Assembly: GCA_029558905.1 (NCBI GenBank) | Contig: JAKQCX010000013.1 | Location: forward strand, 1-48,205 | DNA from: Pseudomonadota bacterium | GTDB lineage: Bacteria; Pseudomonadota; Gammaproteobacteria; Burkholderiales; Thiobacillaceae | Reading direction: 5' to 3' | DNA: 48,205 nt | Part shown: positions 5,968 through 14,639 of the stretch, one piece after another | How positions within the stretch are numbered: position 1 is the first letter of the stretch | Layout of the letters: the number at the start of each line of letters is the position of its first letter | Position numbers and translations under genes: made by a program | Notes under the pieces: generated by a model | Databases searched by the model: none | The model's input: the letters and a program-made list of their open reading frames with translations, nothing else | What the model was told of the DNA's origin: nothing

Positions 5968-8660
5968 CAAACACCCATCCTTGGCCCTTCATGGGCCGGA
6001 TCACGGCCTTCGAGGCGCAGGAACTGTTCGCGGTAGCGCTCGATCTTGGCCAGCATCCTTGAGCCGTCAGGGCCGAAGGCATACCTTGCCGTCCGCTGCG
6101 CATAGTCATGCCAGTTCCTTCCCTCGTCTGCGGTGCGGATCGACGGCGCGCAGGCCTCAAGGACGGTGGCGATCTCATCCTGACCGTGCCCGGTGGCCCT
6201 CAGCCGCACGGCGATCATGGAGTCCACGCGCGACAAGTCGATCCCGTCGCCCTTGTGCCGCGCAGCGATGTCGCGGTAGTGGGCGTCATAGGCACTGCCG
6301 GGCAGCGCGGTACGCGCCGCAGCAGGTGCGGCAGGCCTACGCTCTTGCGCCACCCGGACTTCCTCATCGAGCTGGCGAGCAACGACACAGCTCAGTGCGT
6401 ATGCCTTGTCGCATGTGCAGGCCACAGCGTGCCGCAGCTCCACCACCGGAAAGGTGCCATCGGGTCGCTGGTACTTCGGTGCAGGCGCACCCGGCTCCCA
6501 CTTGCGGTTTTCAAAGCCCGGCGCGCGGTGTGGATGGATGCAGGCTTGCAGTTTCGGGTCGCCGTACTGCTTGTTGAGGGCGACGATGAGGCGATTGCCC
6601 ACGTCCTGATCGTCCGCACGGCCCAGCTTGGGCACGTTCAGGATGGCTTGCAACTTGCCCGGACTGGACTCCATCACCACGGCAGGCCGGTAGCCATCAG
6701 CAAGCATCCGGCGCAGGCTGACATCGCTCAAGTCATCGACCAGCACATGGTGCATCCGCTCGCTTCGGGGCGTGTAGTACAGGTTCTCGCCGCGCGCATG
6801 GAACCGCAACAGCTCCCGCATCCGTCGCTCCACCACTGCGGCCTCAACTCCGTCCTTGCCACCCAAGACAAAGGCCTTGCGATGATCGGCCGCCATCTTG
6901 ATCGACGTGAGCGTGTACCTGTCCGCACCGATTGCTTCGTGGTACTGGGCAAAGAGCCTCATCTGCGGTGCGCGCATTGCTTCCTTCCGTGCTAGCCGGC
7001 GTGCTTCCTTGGCCGCCTCAACTTGTTCTTGAAGTTCAGGGTTGGCGATACGGATGCCATGCTCCGCAGCAAGCCGAACGCATGTGGCCTTGTATTCGTC
7101 CGAGCCATATACGCTGACCTTGCCCCACTTGGCGGCCCCGAGCTGTAGGGCGGCCAAGGTTGCAGCCACGTCGTGCGCTTCTTGCACGTCGATGCGACGG
7201 CCGTGGTCGGTGAATGACACTGCCTCAGACACACCCCCCGCCGCCCCTTGGCGGCGGTACTCCACCGCACTGCCGACGATCTCGCCCGCGAAGGCACGGA
7301 GATCACGCGGCAAGGCCTCGTTGTCGCCGTCACCTTCGAGGCGCAGCGGTTCGTGCCGGTGGTATCGGTAGTTCCCCGCATCTTCGGCGCCGAACCACTT
7401 GGCAAGCCAGTCGTGGTACTCGGGCCATGCTTCGCGGGCATCCCGCAGCGCCTTGGCTTCGCGCCGATGCCGCTCCCTGATTTCCAGCTCAACCTTCTTG
7501 GCTTCGGCTGCCGCCACACTGCGCATGGCATTCAACAACTCACCCTTGCCCTTCCAGTTCTGGGCGGCGATGGCGGCGCTGCGCTCTGCCTTCTCTGCCC
7601 GGAACTGGGCCAGCTCGCGCTCGTAGCGCTCCTTCTCTTCACGCAGTTTTCGCGCGAGGTGTGCTCGGTGATCCGTCGCGGCGGCAATGTAGTCCTCCCA
7701 GCCTGGGAGGCCTGGCCGCAGCGGTTCGGGCTTGCGCTCAACCGCCACGACAGCAGAGGCAGCAGGCTCGTATGCACCCAGCCGCTTGGTGAGCTTCGGC
7801 AAGCTGCACCAGTGGCCCGCAGTGCTCGCTTTGACGGGTTGATCGCCCACGTAGATATGCGCACCGCCACCGGCCTTCACGTAGCGCATTCCGCGCTCGG
7901 CGAGGCCTTGATGCAGCTCGGCCCAGTTCGATGCAGCCCGGATGAGTTCGCCAGCCTCTTCGATGGCGATTCGTGCCGCGCTCTTCTGGCCCGTGCGGTT
8001 CTCCATGTCCCCCGCACGGGTCGGCACGCTGGGCGTGCTATCCAGCCTGCTGACACGGGCGACGGTGCCATCGTCCATCACCGTGTAGCGTGCTCTTCTT
8101 TCAGGCCGCCACCCTTGGCGATGCTCGATGATTGCAAGCGTGCGTTGTGCCGCCTCTTTGTCTCGGCCCTTCGCAGGCTTGACCACTTGATAGGTTTCGG
8201 GGCTGACCTTGTTGATTGCGATGTGCAGGTGAATGTTGTCAGTGTCGCGATGCAACGCCGCGATAACTTGGTGCTTCTCAAGCCCAAGCTGTTCAAGGAA
8301 CACGTCCAGCAGTTCCTCCACCTGCTCAGGTGTCGGCTGCTCATCCTCATGCCAGCTCGCCACCCAGTGCTGAATCGGGTACTTCGACTTCTTGCACTCC
8401 ATTGAGAGAGCAATCATCTCTGCCTGCTGACCCTTGAAGGTACTGGTATTGAAGCCGCGTGTCGTCAGATAAAGAACCTTCTCCGGCTGCTCACCGTCTC
8501 CGCCGTGGATCACGCCATCGTCGTCGATGTGATACCCGAGCCGGGTCAGACGGGCCGCGTCATCCGGCGCAGCGATGTATTCGGTCAGGTCACTGATGTT
8601 GGTCGCTTTTGACTTGCGCCCGGCTTTGTCCTGATCGACAGGAATCTTCTTGAGGATCAT
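5967..8660 (-). CDS. traI: TraI-type relaxase (MOBP) with a RepB-like primase region
   Basis: The 897-residue product starts at an ATG that overlaps the traJ stop. The relaxase domain is N-terminal. Tyr28 in DLTEYIAAP is the candidate nicking tyrosine, placed like Tyr22 of RP4 TraI. The metal-binding HUH motif is H137-x-D139-x4-H144-x-H146 (HRDTDNIHLH). Residues about 330-400 are a long charged coiled coil. Residues about 565-680 (from MRLFAQYHEAI to the VVMESSPGKLQAIL segment) resemble the RepB-like primase domain found in long plasmid relaxases. It would nick oriT on the minus strand at about 9,058, stay covalently bound and pilot the strand. Gene order traI-traJ-oriT-traK-traL-traM is that of the RP4 Tra1 region. 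Confidence 0.88.
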   Translation of the reverse strand: MILKKIPVDQDKAGRKSKATNISDLTEYIAAPDDAARLTRLGYHIDDDGVIHGGDGEQPEKVLYLTTRGFNTSTFKGQQAEMIALSMECKKSKYPIQHWVASWHEDEQPTPEQVEELLDVFLEQLGLEKHQVIAALHRDTDNIHLHIAINKVSPETYQVVKPAKGRDKEAAQRTLAIIEHRQGWRPERRARYTVMDDGTVARVSRLDSTPSVPTRAGDMENRTGQKSAARIAIEEAGELIRAASNWAELHQGLAERGMRYVKAGGGAHIYVGDQPVKASTAGHWCSLPKLTKRLGAYEPAASAVVAVERKPEPLRPGLPGWEDYIAAATDHRAHLARKLREEKERYERELAQFRAEKAERSAAIAAQNWKGKGELLNAMRSVAAAEAKKVELEIRERHRREAKALRDAREAWPEYHDWLAKWFGAEDAGNYRYHRHEPLRLEGDGDNEALPRDLRAFAGEIVGSAVEYRRQGAAGGVSEAVSFTDHGRRIDVQEAHDVAATLAALQLGAAKWGKVSVYGSDEYKATCVRLAAEHGIRIANPELQEQVEAAKEARRLARKEAMRAPQMRLFAQYHEAIGADRYTLTSIKMAADHRKAFVLGGKDGVEAAVVERRMRELLRFHARGENLYYTPRSERMHHVLVDDLSDVSLRRMLADGYRPAVVMESSPGKLQAILNVPKLGRADDQDVGNRLIVALNKQYGDPKLQACIHPHRAPGFENRKWEPGAPAPKYQRPDGTFPVVELRHAVACTCDKAYALSCVVARQLDEEVRVAQERRPAAPAAARTALPGSAYDAHYRDIAARHKGDGIDLSRVDSMIAVRLRATGHGQDEIATVLEACAPSIRTADEGRNWHDYAQRTARYAFGPDGSRMLAKIERYREQFLRLEGRDPAHEGPRMGV

Positions 8661-8977
8661 CGGATGCTCGCCCGATTGGCCTGCTCGTCGATAGCGGCAT
8701 AGATGCGTCGCAGCACCCTCGCGCTTTCTGCTGCATTCACGCCACCCGACTGTAGGTAGAGCTTCTTGAGCAAGCCTCCGAGTCGGTTGAGTTCTCGGAT
8801 GTGTTGCTCTTCCAAGTCGGTGATGAGCTTGCGCCCAAAGGTGATGCGACGAACCAGCTCACTGACTGTCAAGCCAGCGTCATCAGCCAGCTTCTGCAAC
8901 TTCGCCTTTTCCTTCTCGGTAAAGCGAACACCGACCCGCTGCGTCAGCGGTTCTCCTTCTTTGGCCTCAAACGGCAT
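8657..8977 (-). CDS. traJ: TraJ/MobC-like relaxosome protein
   Basis: The 106-residue product has an AAGGAG ribosome site. Residues about 12-50 (TQRVGVRFTEKEKAKLQKLA followed by GLTVSELVRRITFG) are a ribbon-helix-helix DNA-binding domain. The C-terminal half is helical, as in MobC/TraJ accessory proteins. It lies directly between oriT and traI, so it should bind the repeat beside nic and recruit TraI. It overlaps traI by 4 bp. Confidence 0.8.
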   Translation of the reverse strand: MPFEAKEGEPLTQRVGVRFTEKEKAKLQKLADDAGLTVSELVRRITFGRKLITDLEEQHIRELNRLGGLLKKLYLQSGGVNAAESARVLRRIYAAIDEQANRASIR

Positions 8978-9318
8978 TCGCGGGCTCCTTCAACTGGCCC
9001 CGTGGGCGGCGGGGTGTGTCTGTTTGTCTACATCGTTGTCACCGGCCCCCGGCAGGGCAGGATGAGGTGAGCCACGGGTCGAGACGCGGAGCGTCGAGGA
9101 CACGGCGTCCCTTGGCGGGCACATGGCGCGGAGCGCTATGTGTTCGACAAGGGCCATCCTGTTACGCAGTTAGGACACACCCCAGTAGCAGTCAGTATGC
9201 AGACGCCTCTTTCCCTGAAAACAAATCCAGACAGAACAATTTTTCCCACGGCCAGCTAAAGCATGTTCAACCCAGCACGTCGCTCCTACGATGCACGAAC
9301 AGAGCATTTGAGGAGCGT
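8978..9318 (-). other. oriT: oriT region with an RP4-like nic site
   Basis: This noncoding gap separates divergent traJ and traK. On the minus strand it reads TCACCTCATCCTG^CCCTGCC, close to the RP4 nic region, with the cut expected between the complements of 9,058 and 9,057. Nearby are inverted repeats GACGC-GGA-GCGTC (9083-9095) and a longer stem with arms CACAT...ATGTG and GCGC...GCGC (9120-9142). A second CATCCTG lies on the plus strand at about 9,154-9,160. The rest of the gap carries the divergent tra promoters, not individually resolved. Confidence 0.75.
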
Positions 9319-9768
9319 ATGGAAATGCGGAGAACGATTGAACAAGCGGAGCAACTTGCGGCGAAATTGCGCGCCTTGCCCGCAGTGGAAAACAAGACTC
9401 GGGAGATCAGCAAACAGGAAGAGGTCCGATTGCTTGCAGCGGACATCCTGGCATTGATCCGTGAGCGCAATTGGACGATTCAACAGGTGGCCGAATACCT
9501 CACGACGGAAGGGCTTGAGATAGGGGCTCCCACTTTGAAGAGCTACTTGCAGCGCAGCAAAGCCAACAGCAAGAAGCCATCGGGGAAGCGCAAGGCGGTA
9601 ACCACCAGCGCCACCCCTGATAACACGCCACACGCATCGCGCCCCAGTGAAAACTTGGCATCCGCACCCACCATCGGGGAGCGCGCAGCAGCAGCCCTAT
9701 CGCAAGCACCGAGCACCACCAGCAGCGCAACCGCTGCAATCACCCGGCCTGATCGCCAACAACTCTGA
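9319..9768 (+). CDS. traK: TraK-like oriT-binding protein
   Basis: The 149-residue product starts at the ATG at 9,319, preceded by GAGGAG. Residues 1-75 are a helical DNA-binding-like domain (ILALIRERNWTIQQVAEYL, then APTLKSYLQR). The tail from about residue 78 is low-complexity Ser/Thr/Ala/Pro. RP4 TraK wraps the oriT region next to nic. Position immediately beyond oriT and transcription away from it support the same role. Identification rests on synteny plus the helix-turn-helix-like pattern. Confidence 0.65.
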   Translation: MEMRRTIEQAEQLAAKLRALPAVENKTREISKQEEVRLLAADILALIRERNWTIQQVAEYLTTEGLEIGAPTLKSYLQRSKANSKKPSGKRKAVTTSATPDNTPHASRPSENLASAPTIGERAAAALSQAPSTTSSATAAITRPDRQQL

Positions 9769-9780
9769 GGAAGCAATGAC

Positions 9781-10467
9781 ATGAACAAGATTTATCTGTG
9801 CGCCGGTAACAAAGGCGGGACAGGGAAGAGCATGGTGGCTACCGCCTTGATCGACGCCTTCCTACAGCGCGGCATCGAGCCTTTTGTGATCGAAACCGAT
9901 GACGCGAATCCAGACGTTTTCAAGGCACACGCCGCGACAGTCCAGTGCGCAGCCATGAGTCTCGACGAAGCAGACGGGTGGATTGAGATGATTAACTCGC
10001 TCGACAAGGCTCGCGGCGTCCCGGTCATCGTGAATACAGCCGCAAGGAACAGCGCGGGGGTAGCACGCTACGGACAGACGCTCAAAAGCACCTTGGGGGA
10101 ACTCGGTAGAACGATGGTCACGCTGTGGGTCATCAACCGGCAGCGGGACAGTTTGGAGCTATTGGCGGACTACCTCGACGTCATGCCAGTGAGCACGGAC
10201 CATCAAGTTCATGTGGTGCGCAATCTGTACTACGGCAGCAGCGATAAGTTTCAGCTCTACAGCGGAAGTGAACTGAAGAAGCGTATTGAAAGAAGCGGTG
10301 GGAAGACTATCGACCTCCCCGATCTAGCGGATCGTGTGGCGGACGAGTTGGCAACAAAACGGCTCACGCTTCAGGCCGCAATGGGAGAGATGCCACTGGG
10401 GCACCGGGCTGAATTGATCCGGTGGCGCGATGAAGCATTCAAGTCACTTGCGCAGGTGATGTCATGA
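9781..10467 (+). CDS. traL: TraL/StbB-like P-loop ATPase
   Basis: The 228-residue product is a deviant-Walker ATPase. The P-loop KGGTGKSMVATALID lies at residues about 11-25, followed by an acidic switch (IETDDANPD). It belongs to the TraL/StbB branch of the ParA-like ATPases, which sit next to oriT in IncP and related plasmids and affect transfer or plasmid positioning. It follows traK by 12 bp and overlaps traM by 4 bp (ATGA). Confidence 0.8.
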   Translation: MNKIYLCAGNKGGTGKSMVATALIDAFLQRGIEPFVIETDDANPDVFKAHAATVQCAAMSLDEADGWIEMINSLDKARGVPVIVNTAARNSAGVARYGQTLKSTLGELGRTMVTLWVINRQRDSLELLADYLDVMPVSTDHQVHVVRNLYYGSSDKFQLYSGSELKKRIERSGGKTIDLPDLADRVADELATKRLTLQAAMGEMPLGHRAELIRWRDEAFKSLAQVMS

Positions 10468-10588
10468 CTTTGGCGGTTGCTGCCGCCTTCGAGGCGGCCT
10501 TCCAGCGCAAACCGACACCCGATGAGGTTGATCGGCTTAACCGGGTGATGAACGTGCTGGACGTGCGCGAGAACGACGCCATCATGGT
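10464..10588 (+). pseudogene. traM: traM 5' part, interrupted by the IS21-family element
   Basis: It starts with an ATG overlapping the traL stop. The 42 readable codons (MTLAVAAAFEAAFQRKPTPD...) end at the left terminus of the insertion sequence. The continuation is at 13121-13398. RP4 TraM has a comparable size (about 145 residues) and the same place after traL. The protein is broken unless the insertion sequence excises precisely. Confidence 0.65.
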
Positions 10589-10639
10589 TGTTGAATCACG
10601 AGCAAAACTGAGCCAGGCGTCACGTCCAAAACTGAGCCA

Positions 10640-11482
10640 CTAAGTTGACGAAGAAATGGACTGTTCGGATGTGGATAAGTCTACTGCGTGATCTGTCTGG
10701 GGTGCTCCTTTGGCCGTTTTGGTTCGTGTGGCTCTGATGATCGAAGACGGTTGTGCAGTCGAGTGCCTGAAGCGCCAGCTCTGGTTGCCGGTTTCGACGA
10801 TGTGGCAGTGATGGGTGAGTCGGTCGAGTAGCGCGGTGGTCATCTTGGCGTCGCCGAACACGCTGGCCCACTCCGAGAACGACAGGTTGGTGGTGACGAC
10901 CACGCTGGTGCGCTCGTACAGCTTGGACAGCAGGTGGAACAGCAAGGCCCCACCGGCTTGACTGAAGGGCAAATAGCCCATCTCGTCGAGGATGACGAGA
11001 TCCACGTACATGAGCCGATGTGCCAGTTGCCCGGCCTTACCTTGAGCCTTCTCGGCCTCCAGCATGTTGACTAGCTCGACGGTCGAGAAGAAGCGCACCC
11101 GCTTGCCATGTGCACGGATGGCATGAACGCCCAGGCTGGTGGCCAGGTGTGTTTTGCCCGTGCCTGGGCCGCCCACGAAGACCACGTTGTGGGCTGAGTC
11201 GATGAACTTGAACTCGTGCAGCTGACGCACCAGCGCCTCGTCCACTTGGGCCTGATCAAAGGCAAATCCTGCCAGGTCGCGGTGGTGAGGGAATCGAGCA
11301 GCCCGCATCTGGTAGGCCATCGAGCGCACTTCCCGGTGCGCGCCTTCGGCCTTGATGAGCTGATGCAGCAGGGCTTCGTGGTCGAGCGATTTGAGCCGGG
11401 CGATGCCCAGCAGTTCCGGCCAGGCACTGGCCATGCCGTGCAGGCTCAAGCCCTTGAGGCTTGCTGCGATGTCATTGGACAT
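10640..11482 (-). CDS. istB: IstB-type transposition ATPase
   Basis: The product has 280 residues from the ATG at 11,482, which has AGGAGG 6 bp upstream. Walker [12 protein letters not shown] and Walker [12 protein letters not shown] are intact, followed by the sensor [11 protein letters not shown], all typical of the AAA+ helper IstB. It assists IstA in target capture. Its start overlaps the istA end. The C-terminus is rich in Ser/Thr and ends close to the insertion sequence terminus. Confidence 0.93.
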   Translation of the reverse strand: MSNDIAASLKGLSLHGMASAWPELLGIARLKSLDHEALLHQLIKAEGAHREVRSMAYQMRAARFPHHRDLAGFAFDQAQVDEALVRQLHEFKFIDSAHNVVFVGGPGTGKTHLATSLGVHAIRAHGKRVRFFSTVELVNMLEAEKAQGKAGQLAHRLMYVDLVILDEMGYLPFSQAGGALLFHLLSKLYERTSVVVTTNLSFSEWASVFGDAKMTTALLDRLTHHCHIVETGNQSWRFRHSTAQPSSIIRATRTKTAKGAPQTDHAVDLSTSEQSISSST

Positions 11483-13004
11483 GGTCATCCTCCTGGGACT
11501 GGCGCAGGCTGTCGTAGCGCGACACGTCGGCCTGAGGCGGCTCCTGCAGCGTCAGTAAAGGCAAGGCTGCTTCAGGCAGGCTTTGCACGGCTTGGGGCTC
11601 CTTGAGCCTGGCCAGCACGTTGAGCACATGGTCTGCGCTCACGCGGCCGGATTGCAGCGCCAACTCCACGGCCACCAGCACGTCATCGAGCCCGTGCAGG
11701 GTGATGGCCATGAGCACCTGGGCCATCACCCGGTCGCCGCCAGGGTGGCGAAGCAGGTGCGCTTGCAGATGCTGCAAGGGCTCGGGCATGGTCTTGAAGG
11801 GGGCGCCGTTGCGCAAAGCGCCGGGCTTGCGTTCGAGCAAGCTGACGTAGTGCCGCCAGTCGTACAAGGTCTGCCCGCGCTCGAAGCAGCGCGGCAGGCT
11901 CACCGGCTGCTCAGGTGCCTCGGCGCTGGGGCCGACCACCACCAGGCGATCGGGATAAGCCCGTACGCTGACACTGGTGTGGGCCCACTCGCATGGCACG
12001 CTGTAGCGATTGCGCTGGTAGTGGATCAGCGAGGTGGCTGTGACCCTGGCCATCTGCTCGACATAGCCATCAAATGGCGCAGGGTTGGGCATCAAGTGCG
12101 TCTGCTCTTGCTGCCAGACGTCGGCGATCGTCAGCTCTGGCCACTCGGGGTGAGGCAGCTCATGCCAGGCGTCCAGGCAAGCCTGGTGCAGCCACGCATT
12201 GAGGCTCTCCAGGTCGGGCCAGCGGCGTTCCGCTGCCTCCATCCAGATGCCACGACGGCGATCCTGCACGTTCTTCTCGACGATACCCTTCTCCCAGCCT
12301 GCGGCCCGGTTGCAGAACTCTGGCTCGAACAGGTAGTGACCCGTCATGGCCTCGAAGCGCGCATTGACGGTGCGGCTCTTGCCCTGACCAACCTTGTCGA
12401 CGGCGGTCTTCATGTTGTCGTAGATGCCCCGGCGCGGCACGCCACCAAAAGCCGCAAAGGCCCGGGCATGGGCGTCGAACAACATCTCGTGGGCCTGGCT
12501 GAAGTAGGCGGTGAGCATGAAGGCCCGACTGGCCGCCAGCTTGGTGTGCGAAGCCTCCAGGCGTTTGCGCAGGCCGCCCACGAACAGGTACTCGCAGCTC
12601 CAGTCGAACTGGAAGGCCTCGCCCATCTCGAAACTCATGGGCACGAAAGCCATGCGTGTTGGCGCATCAGACTGCGCCTGCTGCCAGCGCTTGGCGAACT
12701 CATAGACCGGGCCTCGGCTGCCAGGGTAGCCCATGGCCTGCAGTGCCCGGAACATGGCCTTGATGCCACGGCGCTCGCGCTTGTTGCGGTGGCTGTCGGC
12801 CTTCAGCCAGTTAGCCAGCTGTTCTTTGTACGGATCCACAACGCTGGGGATGGTCGCCCGCTTGGGGTATCGGGGCTCGACCATCTCATCGGCTTGAAGC
12901 CACTTGGTGGCTGTGTTGCGAGAGATGCCCAGCCTGCGGCTGGCTTCGCGCACGCTCAGGTGGTCGCGGTGGACCATGCGGCGCAATTTGCTCAATGTGC
13001 TCAC
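11472..13004 (-). CDS. istA: IstA-type transposase
   Basis: The product has 510 residues from the GTG at 13,004, chosen for its GGAG at 8-bp spacing; a GTG at 13,013 is an alternative. An N-terminal helix-turn-helix ([20 protein letters not shown]) is followed by a DDE integrase core with [11 protein letters not shown] and later [13 protein letters not shown] and [13 protein letters not shown]. This order is typical of IS21 transposases. Reading frame intact. Confidence 0.93.
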   Translation of the reverse strand: MSTLSKLRRMVHRDHLSVREASRRLGISRNTATKWLQADEMVEPRYPKRATIPSVVDPYKEQLANWLKADSHRNKRERRGIKAMFRALQAMGYPGSRGPVYEFAKRWQQAQSDAPTRMAFVPMSFEMGEAFQFDWSCEYLFVGGLRKRLEASHTKLAASRAFMLTAYFSQAHEMLFDAHARAFAAFGGVPRRGIYDNMKTAVDKVGQGKSRTVNARFEAMTGHYLFEPEFCNRAAGWEKGIVEKNVQDRRRGIWMEAAERRWPDLESLNAWLHQACLDAWHELPHPEWPELTIADVWQQEQTHLMPNPAPFDGYVEQMARVTATSLIHYQRNRYSVPCEWAHTSVSVRAYPDRLVVVGPSAEAPEQPVSLPRCFERGQTLYDWRHYVSLLERKPGALRNGAPFKTMPEPLQHLQAHLLRHPGGDRVMAQVLMAITLHGLDDVLVAVELALQSGRVSADHVLNVLARLKEPQAVQSLPEAALPLLTLQEPPQADVSRYDSLRQSQEDDHVQ

Positions 13005-13120
13005 GTTGATCACTCCTGCACCCCACTGCTGCAAAAAACAGCAGGGTAGGTGGATAACGTGGCTCAAAATTGGGCGTGACGGATGCCCTTTAGTGGCTCA
13101 GTTTTGCTCGTGATTCAACA

Positions 13121-13398
13121 TGGCAGGCGATCTACGAGGTGGGGTTGCAGCTATGGGGAGCGGAATCGCTGACGCTGCGTCAGCGACTGCCAGCGAAGGT
13201 TCTGCCGCCTATCGCGAAGGCGCTGAGGCCCGGATTGCGGCAGCAGTCGCAAGCAAGAAGGGAACGCCATCGTCAAGCACAGATACCACAGACGAGGCCC
13301 CGCTTGGACAGGCCACAGATGCCCCGGTGGATGGTGAATCGGTTGTGAGCGCTGGCGCAGAGGCACCGCAAGCAACCTCTCAGGAGGACAAAGCATGA
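13121..13398 (+). pseudogene. traM: traM 3' part, separated from its start by the IS21-family element
   Basis: The frame reads AGDLRGGVAAMGSGIADAAS and continues as an Ala/Gly/Ser-rich helical tail for about 92 codons. An ATG created across the insertion sequence end (13,120) could allow translation of this part alone. The two parts add to about 134 residues, near the size of RP4 TraM. Joining them with a 4-bp duplication removed keeps the frame. Assignment to traM is by position. Confidence 0.5.
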
Positions 13399-13856
13399 GC
13401 GACAACTTTTGGGCCACACAAGACGCCGCTATCGCGATGGGCCACGCGGGTAAAGCCGTGGGTCGCCGCCAAGGTCAAGAGGAAGGCTATCAAGACGGTT
13501 TGGCGGATGGCTTTGCGCGCGGCCGTAAGTACGGTCAAGACGAGGGAGTGGCAGCGATGCAGGCCCAACTCGAAGCACTCAATCAGCAGCGTAATGCCCT
13601 GCAAGAGCTGTCGAACGGCTTGATCATGGCCCTCGGTGCCGCAGTGGATGTACTCAAGGGCGGCAGCACTGACGACAAGGTGCGGTTTGCACAGAGCTAC
13701 ATCAATCGCGTCGATCAGGCCATCCGAAAGGGTCAGTTGCGGCATGCGCCTCATCTCGATCCGAACTTCGCAAAGCCTATGGCGCTCAGCGCCGCCTTCA
13801 TCCACGACGCGCTGGAAACCACGCTGCGCGTCCATGACAACGAAATTGCCCCCTGA
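13395..13856 (+). CDS. Glycine-zipper protein with eight consecutive GxxxG units
   Basis: The 153-residue product's ATG overlaps the preceding stop. Residues 19-51 carry glycine at every fourth position (G19, 23, 27, 31, 35, 39, 43, 47, 51) with charged residues between. This is the pattern of GxxxG runs in FliH/YscL stators and of the deca-GX3 segment of Yae1. A Gln/Leu-rich helix follows (residues about 55-80), then a helical C-terminus. No signal peptide. The function is unknown; the motif implies tight helix-helix packing in an oligomer. Confidence 0.65.
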   Translation: MSDNFWATQDAAIAMGHAGKAVGRRQGQEEGYQDGLADGFARGRKYGQDEGVAAMQAQLEALNQQRNALQELSNGLIMALGAAVDVLKGGSTDDKVRFAQSYINRVDQAIRKGQLRHAPHLDPNFAKPMALSAAFIHDALETTLRVHDNEIAP

Positions 13857-13869
13857 GAGGAGTTCCAAC

Positions 13870-14139
13870 ATGCGTCGTCCGTCCATCACCTTCCTGCGCG
13901 CCACTCAGCTCAATAGCCGGGTGCGCCGTGTCACCCCCTCAGCCGTCCGCACAGCCCGCATCGTGGCCACTGATGACGGCTACGAGCTGCACGCCACTCT
14001 GTCAGGCAGCACCGACCGCTGGGTTCTGACCTCGCCGGGCGGCATCGCCAGCACCTTCGGCGACCTGCCGGGCCTGCGCCAATTCGCCTCTGTCGTGCTG
14101 GGCCGCAACCGTGTGCCGGTTTCGTATCAAGCTGCTTGA
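13870..14139 (+). CDS. Small beta-rich protein of unknown function
   Basis: The 89-residue product has GAGAGGAG upstream and a 13-bp gap from the previous gene. It is basic at the N-terminus (MRRPSITFLRATQLNSRVRR) with alternating strand-like segments and a conserved-looking WVLTSPGG turn. No motif that I recognise. It reads with its neighbours as one operon. Confidence 0.55.
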   Translation: MRRPSITFLRATQLNSRVRRVTPSAVRTARIVATDDGYELHATLSGSTDRWVLTSPGGIASTFGDLPGLRQFASVVLGRNRVPVSYQAA

Positions 14140-14153
14140 CAGGACATGCCCAC

Positions 14154-14639
14154 ATGAAAACCACCCACACACTGATCGCCTCCGCTCTCCTGTTGGTCGC
14201 CACGCTGGCCAGCGCTCAGATGCCCGCTGCCTTGCGCGATGCCAACGCACCCGCAGCCGGTGACTGGGCCAAGGCTTCGACCATCCTCCGCGCCGCCATC
14301 GAGTGCCGCAAACCGCTACCCCCTGTCTCGTCGGTGCTGGGCATCTTCGGCCTGACAAATCGTCAGCTCGACGGCGACCACAAGCTGCCCGAGGCACTGA
14401 CCGTATTCGGCTCGCTCAAGGTGTCGGCCATCTCGATCTTCCACGGCGACGAAGAGGAAGGCAGCTCGTACACCGTCCAGCCGGTAGGCGCGAAGATGGC
14501 CGAGGTGGTGAAGGCCGCAGGCCTCAAGAAAGACGGCCCGCGCTACATCCGCAAAGTCAAGGGCGGCCTGCTGGAAGCCAGCGAGCCGCAACCCGGCACC
14601 ATCCAGCTCGCCTGCATCCGTGGTGGTGGCCATGAATAA
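14154..14639 (+). CDS. Exported protein of unknown function
   Basis: The product has 161 residues from the ATG at 14,154. Residues 1-22 form a Sec signal peptide (MKTTHTLIASALLLVATLAS-AQ). The mature part has two cysteines (IECRKPL, QLACIRGG), perhaps a disulfide, and no known catalytic motif. It overlaps the next gene by 8 bp. Probably periplasmic. Confidence 0.6.
   Translation: MKTTHTLIASALLLVATLASAQMPAALRDANAPAAGDWAKASTILRAAIECRKPLPPVSSVLGIFGLTNRQLDGDHKLPEALTVFGSLKVSAISIFHGDEEEGSSYTVQPVGAKMAEVVKAAGLKKDGPRYIRKVKGGLLEASEPQPGTIQLACIRGGGHE

Larger units (their letters stand above)
10589..13120 (-). mobile_element. IS21-family insertion sequence, complete, 2,532 bp
   Basis: Perfect 26-bp terminal inverted repeats occupy 10589-10614 (TGTTGAATCACGAGCAAAAC...) and 13095-13120. 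Secondary copies of the (A)ACTGAGCC end motif lie just inside both ends (for example GTCACGTCCAAAACTGAGCC at the left), the usual multiple IstA-binding sites of IS21. It encodes istA and istB. The flanks are TGGT (left) and TGGC (right), so a clean target duplication is not present. I cannot name the element further. Confidence 0.92.

Noticed and set aside
7248..8405. 385-codon plus-strand frame antisense to traI
   Set aside because: traI has clear relaxase motifs. The antisense frame has no domain and no ribosome site.
11583..13049. 488-codon plus-strand frame antisense to istA
   Set aside because: Shadow of the DDE transposase. His/Gly/Gln-rich with no family resemblance.
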